A stretch of 64,000 nucleotides of DNA from Variovorax paradoxus (GTDB taxonomy: Bacteria > Pseudomonadota > Gammaproteobacteria > Burkholderiales > Burkholderiaceae_C), in the NCBI RefSeq assembly GCF_030811855.1, contig NZ_JAUSRN010000022.1, positions 22,844-86,843 of the forward strand. Reading direction: 5' to 3'. Of the stretch, positions 34,821 to 44,560 are shown in pieces. The stretch's first letter is position 1. Each line of letters starts with the position of its first letter. The translations under genes and the position numbers were made by a program. The notes below the pieces were generated by a model. It worked only from the letters and a program-made list of their open reading frames with translations, was not told the DNA's origin and did not search any database.

Positions 34821-36500
34821 ATGACCAAATTTGTCTTCGTCACCGGTGGTGTCGTATCTTCCCTTGGCAAGGGAATCGCCTCCGCCTCTCTCGCTGCGAT
34901 CCTCGAATCGCGCGGCCTCAAAGTCACCCTCATCAAGCTGGATCCGTACATCAACGTCGATCCCGGCACGATGTCGCCTTTCCAGCATGGCGAAGTCTTC
35001 GTCACCGACGACGGCGCCGAAACCGACCTCGACCTCGGCCACTACGAGCGCTTCATCACCACGCGGATGCGCAAGGCCAACAACTTCACCACCGGTCAGA
35101 TCTACAAGACCGTGCTGGAAAAAGAGCGCCGCGGCGACTACCTCGGCAAGACGGTGCAGGTGATTCCGCACATCACCAACGAAATCCAGGAATACATCAA
35201 GCGCGGCGCCGGCCTCGGCACAGCGCATGAAGTGGACGTGGCCATCGTCGAAATCGGCGGCACGGTGGGCGACATCGAGTCGCTCCCGTTCCTCGAAGCC
35301 GTGCGCCAGATGAGCCTGCGCATGGGCCCGAACAACTCGGCCTTCGTGCATCTAAGCTACGTGCCCTGGATCGCGGCCGCCGGCGAGCTCAAGACCAAGC
35401 CCACGCAGCACACCGCCAAGGAATTGCGCGCCATCGGCATCCAGGCCGACGCCCTCCTTTGCCGCGCCGACCGCCCGATTCCCGATGACGAGCGCGCCAA
35501 GATCTCGCTGTTCTCGAACGTGCCCGAATGGGGCGTCATCTCCATGTGGGACGTGGACACCATCTACAAGGTGCCACGCATGCTGCACGAGCAGGGCCTG
35601 GACGGCCTCATCTGCGACAAGCTGCGCATCAACACGCCGCCGGCCAAGCTGCAGCGCTGGGACGATCTGGTCTACGAGGTAGAACACCCGAAGCAGGAAG
35701 TCAGCATCGCCATGGTCGGCAAGTACGTCGACCTGTCCGACAGCTACAAGTCGCTGAACGAAGCACTGCGCCATGCCGGCATGAAGAACCATGCCCGCGT
35801 GAAGATCGACTACATCGATTCCGAAACCATTTCGGCGCAAGACGTCTCGCGGCTTGCCAAGTACGACGCGATCTTGGTGCCCGGTGGCTTTGGCCAGCGC
35901 GGCGTCGAGGGCAAGATCTCGGCCGCCCGCTTTGCGCGCGAAGGCAAGGTGCCCTACCTCGGCATCTGCCTGGGCATGCAGGTGGCCACCATCGAATACG
36001 CGCGCCACGTGGCGGGCCTGAAGAACGCGAACAGCACCGAGTTCGACCCCGAGACGCCCTGCCCCGTGATCGCGCTGATCACCGAGTGGAAGGATGCCGA
36101 CGGCACCGTGAAGACGCGCAACGAGAAGTCCGACCTCGGCGGCACCATGCGCCTGGGCGCGCAAAGCTCCGACGTTACGGCCGGCACGCTGGCCCACAGC
36201 ATCTACGGCGACGTGGTGACCGAACGCCATCGCCACCGCTACGAAGCCAACGTCAACTATCTCGACGAACTGCGCGCCGCGGGCCTCGTGATTTCCGCGC
36301 TGACGCAGCGCGAGCACCTGACCGAAATCGTCGAGCTGCCGCAGGACGTGCACCCCTGGTACATGGGCGTGCAGTTCCACCCCGAATTCAAGTCGACGCC
36401 GTGGAGCGGCCATCCGCTCTTCAACGCTTTCATCAAGGCGGCGCTCGAGCACAAGGCCCGCAGTGCGGGCGGTGCAAAGAACCTGAAGGCGGTAGCATGA
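34821..36500 (+). CDS. pyrG: CTP synthase
   Basis: This 559-residue enzyme converts UTP and glutamine to CTP. The N-terminal amidoligase domain has FVTGGVVSSLGKGI and LIKLDPYINVDPGTM. The C-terminal glutamine amidotransferase domain has the nucleophile Cys in GICLGMQVATIEYARH and the His/Glu pair in GVQFHPEFKS. A possible -10 (TACAAT) is at 34775-34780 in the 173-base gap before it; I could not find a matching -35. Its TGA overlaps the ATG of kdsA. Confidence 0.98.
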   Translation: MTKFVFVTGGVVSSLGKGIASASLAAILESRGLKVTLIKLDPYINVDPGTMSPFQHGEVFVTDDGAETDLDLGHYERFITTRMRKANNFTTGQIYKTVLEKERRGDYLGKTVQVIPHITNEIQEYIKRGAGLGTAHEVDVAIVEIGGTVGDIESLPFLEAVRQMSLRMGPNNSAFVHLSYVPWIAAAGELKTKPTQHTAKELRAIGIQADALLCRADRPIPDDERAKISLFSNVPEWGVISMWDVDTIYKVPRMLHEQGLDGLICDKLRINTPPAKLQRWDDLVYEVEHPKQEVSIAMVGKYVDLSDSYKSLNEALRHAGMKNHARVKIDYIDSETISAQDVSRLAKYDAILVPGGFGQRGVEGKISAARFAREGKVPYLGICLGMQVATIEYARHVAGLKNANSTEFDPETPCPVIALITEWKDADGTVKTRNEKSDLGGTMRLGAQSSDVTAGTLAHSIYGDVVTERHRHRYEANVNYLDELRAAGLVISALTQREHLTEIVELPQDVHPWYMGVQFHPEFKSTPWSGHPLFNAFIKAALEHKARSAGGAKNLKAVA

Positions 36501-37354
36501 AACTTTGCGGATTCGACATCGGGCTTGACCAGCCCTTCTTCCTGATTGCCGGGCCCTGCGTGGTCGAATCCGAGCAATTGCAGATGGACACGGCCGGCAC
36601 GCTGAAGGAAATCACCTCCTCGCTCGGCATTCCGTTCATCTTCAAGAGCAGCTTCGACAAGGCCAACCGTTCGTCGGGCACCAGCTTCCGTGGCCCCGGC
36701 CGCGAGAAGGGCCTGGAGATCCTGGCGAAGGTGAAGCGCGAACTCGGCCTGCCGGTGCTGACCGACGTGCACACCGAAGACGACATCACCGAGGCCGCCA
36801 AGGTGGTCGACGTGCTGCAGACTCCCGCCTTCCTTTGCCGCCAGACCGACTTCATCCGCGCAGTGGCGCAGTCGGGCAAGCCGGTGAACATCAAGAAGGG
36901 CCAGTTCCTTGCACCGCACGACATGAAGAATGTGATCGACAAGGCGCGCGCGGCCGCCAAGGAGGCCGGCCTGCCTGAAGACAGCTTCATGGCCTGCGAA
37001 CGCGGTGCCAGCTTTGGTTACAACAACCTGGTGTCGGACATGCGTTCGCTCGCGATCATGCGCGAGACTGGCGCACCCGTCGTGTTCGACGCCACCCATT
37101 CGGTGCAGCTGCCGGGCGGCCAGGGCACGAGCTCGGGCGGGCAGCGCGAAATGGTGCCGGTGCTTTCGCGCGCTGCGGTGGCCGTGGGCGTGGCCGGGCT
37201 CTTCATGGAGACGCACCCCGACCCCGCCAAGGCACTGAGCGACGGCCCCAATGCCGTGCCGCTCAAGCACATGAAGGCCCTGCTCGAGACGCTCGTGGCG
37301 CTCGACCGGGTCACCAAGAAAAACGCATTCCTGGAGGACGTCTTCCAATCATGA
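36497..37354 (+). CDS. kdsA: 3-deoxy-8-phosphooctulonate synthase
   Basis: This 285-residue protein makes Kdo-8-phosphate for lipopolysaccharide from arabinose-5-phosphate and phosphoenolpyruvate. It has FLIAGPCVVESEQL, SSFDKANRSSGTSFRGPGRE, LPVLTDVHTEDD, and GGQGTSSGGQREMVPVL. It starts within an ATGA overlap with pyrG and ends within an ATGA overlap with the DUF1330 gene. The pyrG-kdsA-eno order is widespread among proteobacteria. Confidence 0.97.
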   Translation: MKLCGFDIGLDQPFFLIAGPCVVESEQLQMDTAGTLKEITSSLGIPFIFKSSFDKANRSSGTSFRGPGREKGLEILAKVKRELGLPVLTDVHTEDDITEAAKVVDVLQTPAFLCRQTDFIRAVAQSGKPVNIKKGQFLAPHDMKNVIDKARAAAKEAGLPEDSFMACERGASFGYNNLVSDMRSLAIMRETGAPVVFDATHSVQLPGGQGTSSGGQREMVPVLSRAAVAVGVAGLFMETHPDPAKALSDGPNAVPLKHMKALLETLVALDRVTKKNAFLEDVFQS

Positions 37355-37641
37355 GCAGTGGGTATGTCATCGCCAACGTCGAGGTCACCAACCCGGCGCA
37401 GTACGAGGAATACAAGAAGTGGTCGAGCGCGGCCATGCAGGCGCATGGCGCCGAAGTGTGCGCGCGCGGCGGCAAGGTCGAAGTGCTCGAGGGCGATTGG
37501 TCGCCTTCGCGCGTCGTCATTTTGAAATTTCCCAGCTTCGAGAAGGCCAAGGCCTTCTATGAATCACCCGAATACCTGAAGGCTCGCGACGCGCGTGCCG
37601 GTGCCGCCGTCATGCGCATGATTGCGGTCGAAGGTGTTTGA
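37351..37641 (+). CDS. DUF1330 protein
   Basis: This 96-residue cytoplasmic protein is of the DUF1330 (dimeric alpha/beta barrel) family. It starts with GYVIANVEVTNPAQYEEYKK and has the central GGKVEVLEGDWSPSRVVILKFPSFEKAKAFYESPEYL motif spread over about residues 42-76. Members often bind small carbon compounds; no reaction is established. It is coupled to kdsA by an ATGA overlap and sits before eno. Confidence 0.9.
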   Translation: MSSGYVIANVEVTNPAQYEEYKKWSSAAMQAHGAEVCARGGKVEVLEGDWSPSRVVILKFPSFEKAKAFYESPEYLKARDARAGAAVMRMIAVEGV

Positions 37642-37682
37642 TCATTTGAATTCGAGACTGAACTGAAAAGAAAGAGAAACGC

Positions 37683-38966
<1,284 letters not shown>

Positions 38967-38984
38967 CGCCCGAAGCCGGCGGCA

Positions 38985-39263
38985 ATGCGCTCGCGCCTCG
39001 TTCCACCCATCGTGCTGTTGCTGCTGCTGGTCGTCCTGCAGTGGCAGCTGTGGAACGGGCGCGGCAGCGTGCGCGACGTGTCGCAGCTGCAGACCAAGCT
39101 GGCCGAGCAGAAAGAGGCCAATGCCAAGGCCGCGGTGACCAACGAGCGACTGGCCTCCGAGGTCAATGACCTCAAGGTCGGGCTCGAAATGGTCGAAGAG
39201 CGTGCCCGGCAAGAGCTGGGCATGGTCAAGCCCAACGAAGTGTTCGTTCAAGTCACCCACTGA
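38985..39263 (+). CDS. ftsB: Cell division protein FtsB
   Basis: This 92-residue bitopic membrane protein has one N-terminal helix (about 8-24) then a coiled coil (about 32-70) and the conserved end EERARQELGMVKPNEVFVQV. The downstream-of-enolase position is the classical ftsB locus. It works with FtsL and FtsQ to activate septal peptidoglycan synthesis. Confidence 0.94.
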   Translation: MRSRLVPPIVLLLLLVVLQWQLWNGRGSVRDVSQLQTKLAEQKEANAKAAVTNERLASEVNDLKVGLEMVEERARQELGMVKPNEVFVQVTH

Positions 39264-39280
39264 ACGAAACGGCGCCGCTG

Positions 39281-39901
39281 ATGCCCGAGTTCTTCTCGGC
39301 CCCCGCCTTCGCGCTCTGGGGCTCACCCGTCAGCTGGCTCGAAATCGTGGCCGCCGTGCTGGCGCTGGCGATGGTCGGCTGCAACATGCGCGAAGTCCAT
39401 TGGGGCTGGCCGCTTGCAATCGTCAGCTCGCTGCTCTACGTGGCCGTGTTCGCAAAGGCGCGCATCTACGGCGATGCCTCGCTCCAGGTGTTCTTCGCGA
39501 TCGTCGCGCTCTGGGGCTGGTTTCAGTGGCTGCGGGGCCATCGTGCCGATGGCAGTGCATTGCGGGTCAGTCAGCTGTCGCCACGAGGCACCGCGCTGGC
39601 GCTCTTGGCCTGCGCTGTGGCCTGGCCCGCTGTCGCCCTCTTCCTGCGCCGCTTCACCGACACCGACGTGCCCTGGTGGGACGGGTTCTCGACCGGGCTC
39701 AGCCTCGTCGGCCAGTTCCTGCTCGGGCGCAAGTTCATCGAGAACTGGCTGGTGTGGCTTGCGGTGAACACCGTGAGCGTGGGCCTGTTCATCCACAAGG
39801 GCCTGTGGCTCACGGTCGGCCTGTACGCGGTGTTCGCGCTGCTCAGCGTGGCGGGTTTTCTTGCATGGCGCACGCGCATGCACGAGGGGGCGCGCGCATG
39901 A
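39281..39901 (+). CDS. pnuC: Nicotinamide riboside transporter PnuC
   Basis: This 206-residue protein has about seven hydrophobic helices. It has PnuC features such as VSWLEIVAAVLALAMVGCNM, WPLAIVSSLLYVAVFAKARIYGDASLQVFF, WGWFQW and QFLLGRKFIENWLVWLAVNTVSVGLF. It should admit nicotinamide riboside, which is trapped by phosphorylation. The following kinase gene is joined by an ATGA overlap, which supports that role. A thiamine role (PnuT) is less likely because no thiamine gene is close. Confidence 0.92.
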   Translation: MPEFFSAPAFALWGSPVSWLEIVAAVLALAMVGCNMREVHWGWPLAIVSSLLYVAVFAKARIYGDASLQVFFAIVALWGWFQWLRGHRADGSALRVSQLSPRGTALALLACAVAWPAVALFLRRFTDTDVPWWDGFSTGLSLVGQFLLGRKFIENWLVWLAVNTVSVGLFIHKGLWLTVGLYAVFALLSVAGFLAWRTRMHEGARA

Positions 39902-40596
39902 CCCCCGTGCTGCCGGCGGGATGCGTCATCGCGCTGCTCGGTGCCGAGAGCACCGGCAAGACCGAACTCGCGCGCGCGCTCACGCAGCGCCTGCAAGAGC
40001 GCGGAATCGCTACCACGATGGTGGGCGAATACCTGCGCGAATGGTGCAACCGCGAAGGCCGCACGCCGCGGCCCGACGAGCAGCGCGCGATCGCCGACGA
40101 GCAGATGCGCCGCATCGATGTCGCGGCGGCCACGGGCGTGGTGGTGGCCGACACCACAGCCCTCATGACCGCGGTTTACAGCGAGCAACTGTTCGGCGAC
40201 ACCTCGCTCCATGCCCAAGCACTGGCGGCGCAAGCCCGCTACGCCATCACGCTGCTGACGGCGCTCGACATCCCCTGGGTTGCCGACGCATTGCGCGATG
40301 GCGACCACGCGCGAGAGCCCACCGACGCGCTGCTGCGCGCGGCATTGGGGGGCGCCGGGCTGTCTTTCGCGGTGGTGCACGGCACCGGCAGCGAAAGGCT
40401 CTCCAGTGCCTGGAACGCCATCAACTCCATTGCTGCCAGCGAAGGCCGGCCAAGGGCACGAGGCCGCTTCGATTCGAAACCGGCCGCGTGGACATGGCCT
40501 TGCGAGAAGTGCTCCGACCCGGAGTGCGAACATCGGCTTTTCAGCGACCTGATCGGACGCCGCGACAACACGCCACTACCCAGTTCGGAGATCTGA
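39898..40596 (+). CDS. Nicotinamide riboside kinase-like P-loop ATPase (NadR kinase domain) with Cys-rich tail
   Basis: This 232-residue protein has a P-loop GAESTGKTELARAL (about residues 15-28), then VGEYLREWC in the position that binds riboside, and a Walker B-like VVVADTTALMTAVYS. It corresponds to the C-terminal ribosylnicotinamide kinase domain of NadR without the adenylyltransferase. The last 45 residues add a CEKCSDPECEHRLF segment with three Cys and a His, which looks like a small metal-binding knuckle. It follows pnuC directly and should trap imported nicotinamide riboside as NMN. Confidence 0.87.
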   Translation: MTPVLPAGCVIALLGAESTGKTELARALTQRLQERGIATTMVGEYLREWCNREGRTPRPDEQRAIADEQMRRIDVAAATGVVVADTTALMTAVYSEQLFGDTSLHAQALAAQARYAITLLTALDIPWVADALRDGDHAREPTDALLRAALGGAGLSFAVVHGTGSERLSSAWNAINSIAASEGRPRARGRFDSKPAAWTWPCEKCSDPECEHRLFSDLIGRRDNTPLPSSEI

Positions 40597-41576
40597 TGTT
40601 CCCGCTTCGCTTCTCTCATTTTTCTGTCTGCACCAGTGTTTTGGTCTCCGCACTGCTCGCGGCTGGCGCCACCATGGCCGCGCCCGTTGCCGCAACCGTG
40701 GAGAACGCCACCACGCCCACGGCCTGTGCAGAGGAAGACAACGTCTCGCTGGTGCTGCGCGGCGAAGGCATCCGGCGCATGCGCATCGAGGCGCTGCAGC
40801 CGGCCTACCTGGACAGCATCGGCAACGACACCACTGCGCCCGACTTCTCGAACTGCAACTTCGACGGCGGTGCGCATCCCACCGACCCGGCGCACAAGTT
40901 CAAGCCCCGCCGCGTAGTGCTGCTCGACGACGCGCAGTGGCGCATCGTCGGCATGACCTTGCCGAGTTTCTGGCGCCCGCAGCAGGTGCCGGTACGGGTC
41001 GGCGCGCGCACGGACCGCGGCTTTCACATGCTGCAGATCTTCCGCAAGGAAGACGGCAAGGCGCTTGAAGCACTGGTGCTCTACCCGGCCGACGGCTACT
41101 GGCGCATCAAGCCGCTGCCGGAAGAACGCTTCGGCGATGGGGTGTACGGCTCGTCGTTTCTGCTCGGCCCGGTCGAACAGGGCAGCCGGCCGGTGGTCGA
41201 CATCGCGTCGATCCGCATCGTGCCGAAGCCGCTGGCCATCCACCTGCGCTTTGTGGGCGGCGGCAGCGCGGTGGCCAAGGTGTCCGAGATCAGCCGCACG
41301 CGAACCGCACTCGACGTGCGGCTCTCTTCGCCGACGGCGAATGCGCGCCCCTTCGCGGTGCTGCGTTCGATGTACGTGACACCCGACAACGCCGACGTGA
41401 GCGAGGTGCGGTGGCAGGAGTCGCCCGAGGCCGCGGAGCAGGTGCTGTCCCTGTCGGATCTGAAGACGCTGAGCGGCGCGCACCTGCGCTTCGGGCGCAG
41501 CCTGCCTTCGCGGCACAACACCAGCGCACCCGACATCGTGTTCGGCGGCTTCGACGACGACAAGGCGCCGCGCTAA
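40596..41576 (+). CDS. Exported protein of unknown function after the PnuC/NR kinase pair
   Basis: This 326-residue protein has a signal peptide (SVCTSVLVSALLAAGATMAA) and should be periplasmic. The mature part is beta-rich with LVLRGEGIRRMRIEALQP, RRVVLLDDAQWRIVGMTLPSF, and LEALVLYPADGYWRIKPLP. No family is recognised. Its ATG overlaps the stop of the kinase gene as TGATG, which places it in the same operon; it is convergent with hslO at 12 bases. Confidence 0.7.
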   Translation: MFPLRFSHFSVCTSVLVSALLAAGATMAAPVAATVENATTPTACAEEDNVSLVLRGEGIRRMRIEALQPAYLDSIGNDTTAPDFSNCNFDGGAHPTDPAHKFKPRRVVLLDDAQWRIVGMTLPSFWRPQQVPVRVGARTDRGFHMLQIFRKEDGKALEALVLYPADGYWRIKPLPEERFGDGVYGSSFLLGPVEQGSRPVVDIASIRIVPKPLAIHLRFVGGGSAVAKVSEISRTRTALDVRLSSPTANARPFAVLRSMYVTPDNADVSEVRWQESPEAAEQVLSLSDLKTLSGAHLRFGRSLPSRHNTSAPDIVFGGFDDDKAPR

Positions 41577-41588
41577 CCGCCTCGCGTT

Positions 41589-42596
41589 TTACTGCACGAC
41601 CGTACTGCCCGGAACCTGGTCGCCTGGCGGCCTGAAGATCTGCGCCGCATCGACCGCATCGAAGCGGTACTGCTTGCCGCAGAAGTCGCATCCCACCTCG
41701 ATGTCGCCGCGCTCGGCGAGGATCTCCTCGGCCTCTTCCACGCCGAGCCCGCGAATCATCTGCGCCACGCGGTCGCGCCCGCAGGTGCATGCGAAGTGAG
41801 GCCCCAGCAGGCCCGCTTGCGGCTCGAAGCGCAGCAGCTTTTCTTCCCAGAACAGACGGCGAAGAATGGTTTCGATGTCGAGCGTGAGCAGTTCGTCGCG
41901 CGTAAGGCTCGAAGCGAGAATCGAGATGCGGTTGTAGTCCTCGTTCAGGCCGATCTGGTCCTGGTTGGCCTGGTCATGGTCCCTGACGGAGGTGCCGGAC
42001 TGGCCTTCGAGGTTGCCCTCGCCCTTCACCGGCAGGCGCTGGATCAAGAGGCCGGCCGCCACCTTGTCGTCGGCCGCGAGCACCAGCGTGGTGTCGAGCT
42101 GCTCGCTCTGCAGCATGTAGTGCTGCAGCACGTCGCTCAGCTTGCCCAGCTTCTCGCCCTCGTCGTCGAAGAGCGGCACCACGCCTTGATATGGCGTCGT
42201 GCCCGGCAGCTTGTCCTTGGGGTCGAGCGTGATCGCGCAGCGGCCTTTGTTGTTCTCGTTCACCATCTCCGGCAGGCGCGCATCGGCCGGCAGGTTGCCA
42301 ATCACCTTGGCGGTGGCGCGCAGGCTCAGGTCGGGCTTGGCCTCAGCCACGGCCACCTTCACCGGACCGTCGCCGAAGATCTGCAGGATCAGCGCGCCGT
42401 TGAACTTGATGTTGGCCTGCATCAGCGTGGCCGCGGCGGTCATCTCGCCGAGCAGCTCGGCCACAGGCGGCGCATACGCGCCGGTGGCGGTGTTGGAGGC
42501 GCGCCGCGCCAGGATTTCCTGCCACGCATCTGTCAGGCGCACGATCATGCCGCGCACCGGCAGGCCATCGAACAGGAATTTGTGCAGCTCGCTCAA
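41589..42596 (-). CDS. hslO: Redox-regulated chaperone Hsp33
   Basis: This 335-residue cytosolic chaperone is switched on by oxidative unfolding. The four zinc-binding cysteines are in FACTCGRDR and VGCDFCGKQYRF close to the C-terminus, in the CxC...CxxC order of Hsp33. The N-terminal domain has LMQANIKFNGALILQIFGDG. The start chosen is TTG at 42596 (SELHKFLFDGLPVRG follows), the usual family start, with AAAGAAGAA upstream; a second TTG at 42638 would extend it by 14 residues into the previous gene. Confidence 0.93.
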   Translation of the reverse strand: MSELHKFLFDGLPVRGMIVRLTDAWQEILARRASNTATGAYAPPVAELLGEMTAAATLMQANIKFNGALILQIFGDGPVKVAVAEAKPDLSLRATAKVIGNLPADARLPEMVNENNKGRCAITLDPKDKLPGTTPYQGVVPLFDDEGEKLGKLSDVLQHYMLQSEQLDTTLVLAADDKVAAGLLIQRLPVKGEGNLEGQSGTSVRDHDQANQDQIGLNEDYNRISILASSLTRDELLTLDIETILRRLFWEEKLLRFEPQAGLLGPHFACTCGRDRVAQMIRGLGVEEAEEILAERGDIEVGCDFCGKQYRFDAVDAAQIFRPPGDQVPGSTVVQ

Positions 42597-42630
42597 AACG
42601 GATTCTTCTTTCTGTTGGGCCTGCGCGCTG

Positions 42631-43155
42631 TCAGGCAATCTTCTTGAGGCCCTTCGCGTAGCGAATGGCGTTGTTGACGTAGTGGTCGGAGCCGTGGCGC
42701 AAACGGGCGGCGTCTTCGTCGCTGATCGTGCGCATCACCTTCGCGGGCGAACCGAAGATCAGGGAATTGTCGGGAAACTCCTTGCCCTCAGTCACGACGC
42801 TGCCGGCACCGACAATCGAATTGCGGCCGATCTTCGCGTTATTCAAGACCACGGCCTGGATGCCGATCAGCGAGTTGTCGCCGATGGTGCAGCCATGCAG
42901 CATGACCTGGTGGCCAATGGTGACGTTCTCGCCAATGGTGAGCGGACTGCCGGGATCGGAATGCAGCATCGACATGTCCTGCACGTTGCTGTTGCGTCCG
43001 ATGGTCATGGTCTCGTTGTCGCCGCGCAGCACTGCACCAAACCAGATGCTCGCGTTTTCACCCAGCTGCACGTTGCCGATCACTTCCGCGCTGTCGGCGA
43101 CCCATGCGCCGGTGCCGAGTTGCGGCGCAACGCCGTCGAGTTCATAGAGGGCCAT
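42631..43155 (-). CDS. Gamma-class carbonic anhydrase-like left-handed beta-helix protein
   Basis: This 174-residue protein is built of hexapeptide repeats. The three zinc-binding histidines are in place as His65 (MSMLHSD), His82 (TIGHQVM) and His87 (MLHGCT). The family includes YrdA/CaiE-like trimers, and many lack strong carbonic anhydrase activity. It is divergent from the DUF455 gene, with 37 bases between the starts, and its stop is 34 bases from the chosen hslO start. Confidence 0.9.
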   Translation of the reverse strand: MALYELDGVAPQLGTGAWVADSAEVIGNVQLGENASIWFGAVLRGDNETMTIGRNSNVQDMSMLHSDPGSPLTIGENVTIGHQVMLHGCTIGDNSLIGIQAVVLNNAKIGRNSIVGAGSVVTEGKEFPDNSLIFGSPAKVMRTISDEDAARLRHGSDHYVNNAIRYAKGLKKIA

Positions 43156-43192
43156 CGTGGAGTCTCCGGGGGCAAAAACTAGAATTGTAGGG

Positions 43193-44017
43193 ATGCACCC
43201 CCGATTGAGCGCGCTGGCCGCGCTGCGACTGACAGATCCTGAAGCCAAGGTCGCTGCGACACGCGCAGTTGCTGCACTGGCAGCTACTGATTCCATAGCA
43301 ATCGATCCCCTGCGCACCGAAGGGGACGATCTTGGCGTGCCGGGCCGGCCCGAAAAGCCCGTGCGCGTGGCCGCCACGGCTGTGCAAAAGCGCTCGCCCT
43401 TCACGACCGAAGGCCGCGCCGCGCTGATCCATTCGATCTGCCACATCGAGTTCAACGCCATCAACCTCGCGCTCGATGCGATGTGGCGCTACGACGGCAT
43501 GCCCGAGGCTTACTACCGCGACTGGCTGCGCGTGGCCGATGAAGAGGCCCAGCACTTCACGTTGCTGCATGCGCACCTGCAGAACATGGGCTGGCGCTAC
43601 GGCGACTTTCCCGGTCACGACGGCCTCTGGAGCATGTGCGAGAAAACAAGGGACGACGTGCTGGCGCGCATGGCGCTGGTGCCGCGCACGCTCGAGGCCC
43701 GCGGGCTCGACGCCACGCCGCTGATCCAGGCCAAGCTGAAGCGCGTCGACACGCCCGACGCGCTGCGCGCGGTCGAGATCCTCGACATCATCCTGCGCGA
43801 CGAAGTGGGCCACGTGGCCATCGGCAACCACTGGTACCGCTGGCTCTGCGAGCGCGAGGGTCTCGATCCCGAGGCGACTTATCCGGAACTCGTGGCGCGC
43901 TACGAAGCGCCGCGGCTCAAGCCGCCCTTCAATCTCGAAGCCCGCGGACGGGCCGGCTTCAGCGCCGAGGAACTGCGCGTGCTCTCTGCCGGCGGCAAGG
44001 CTGAAAAGGCTGAATAG
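43193..44017 (+). CDS. DUF455 ferritin-like protein
   Basis: This 274-residue cytoplasmic protein is an all-helical, ferritin-like DUF455 member. The candidate di-iron ligands are visible as ICHIEFNAINLALDAMW, VADEEAQHFTLLHAHL and ILRDEVGHVAIGNHWY. The family is metal-binding and of uncertain role; a link to tRNA hydroxylation (MiaE-like) has been suggested for relatives. The ATG at 43193 leaves the short spacing GGG just before it. A GTG at 43157 in frame is not favoured because it would abut the divergent gene. Confidence 0.87.
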   Translation: MHPRLSALAALRLTDPEAKVAATRAVAALAATDSIAIDPLRTEGDDLGVPGRPEKPVRVAATAVQKRSPFTTEGRAALIHSICHIEFNAINLALDAMWRYDGMPEAYYRDWLRVADEEAQHFTLLHAHLQNMGWRYGDFPGHDGLWSMCEKTRDDVLARMALVPRTLEARGLDATPLIQAKLKRVDTPDALRAVEILDIILRDEVGHVAIGNHWYRWLCEREGLDPEATYPELVARYEAPRLKPPFNLEARGRAGFSAEELRVLSAGGKAEKAE

Positions 44018-44025
44018 ACAAAGCC

Positions 44026-44502
44026 CTACGCCGGCCGGGCGTGCACCAGCAGCTTGGGCGTGAAGTACTGGAGCACCTCGCCGCGCTGGTTGAGCGTGCG
44101 GCAACGCATCGTCACCATGGCGCGGCCGGGCTTGGAGCGCGAGGGCGTGATGTCGAGCACCTCGCTCACCACGTGCAGCACGTCGCCGGGCCGCGTGGGC
44201 TTGGGCCATTGCAGCTCGCCGCCCGAACCGATGACGCCTTCGGCGAGCGGAATGCCGCTCTCCACCAGCAGCTTCATCGTGAGCGCCGCCGTGTGCCAAC
44301 CGCTCGCTGCAAGGCTGCCGAAGAAGGTGTTCTTCGCGGCCTCTTCGTCGGTGTGAAAAGGCTGCGGATCGAACTGGAGCGCAAAGGCCTTGATCTGAGC
44401 CGCGTCCAGCAAATGCTCGCCGCTCTGGAAGCGATCGCCGATTGACAGGTCTTCCAGGTACAGCGCGCGCTTCGCGCCGGTGTCGTCAGGGAGTGCCACC
44501 AT
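44026..44502 (-). CDS. MaoC-family hot-dog dehydratase
   Basis: This 158-residue cytoplasmic protein has a hot-dog fold. The hydratase signature is FALQFDPQPFHTDEEAAKNTFFG with the catalytic Asp/His, then SLAASGWHTAALTMKL, then the strand pair around WPKPTRPGDVLHVVSEV. It resembles the MaoC (R)-specific enoyl-CoA hydratases and their acyl dehydratase relatives. The substrate is not predictable from context. Its 3' end is 8 bases from the convergent DUF455 gene. Confidence 0.9.
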   Translation of the reverse strand: MVALPDDTGAKRALYLEDLSIGDRFQSGEHLLDAAQIKAFALQFDPQPFHTDEEAAKNTFFGSLAASGWHTAALTMKLLVESGIPLAEGVIGSGGELQWPKPTRPGDVLHVVSEVLDITPSRSKPGRAMVTMRCRTLNQRGEVLQYFTPKLLVHARPA

Positions 44503-44560
44503 GGGAGTTCCTTGTAGTGCCTGCGCACATTCTCGAACTTTCAGAGCCCCAGACCGCAGG

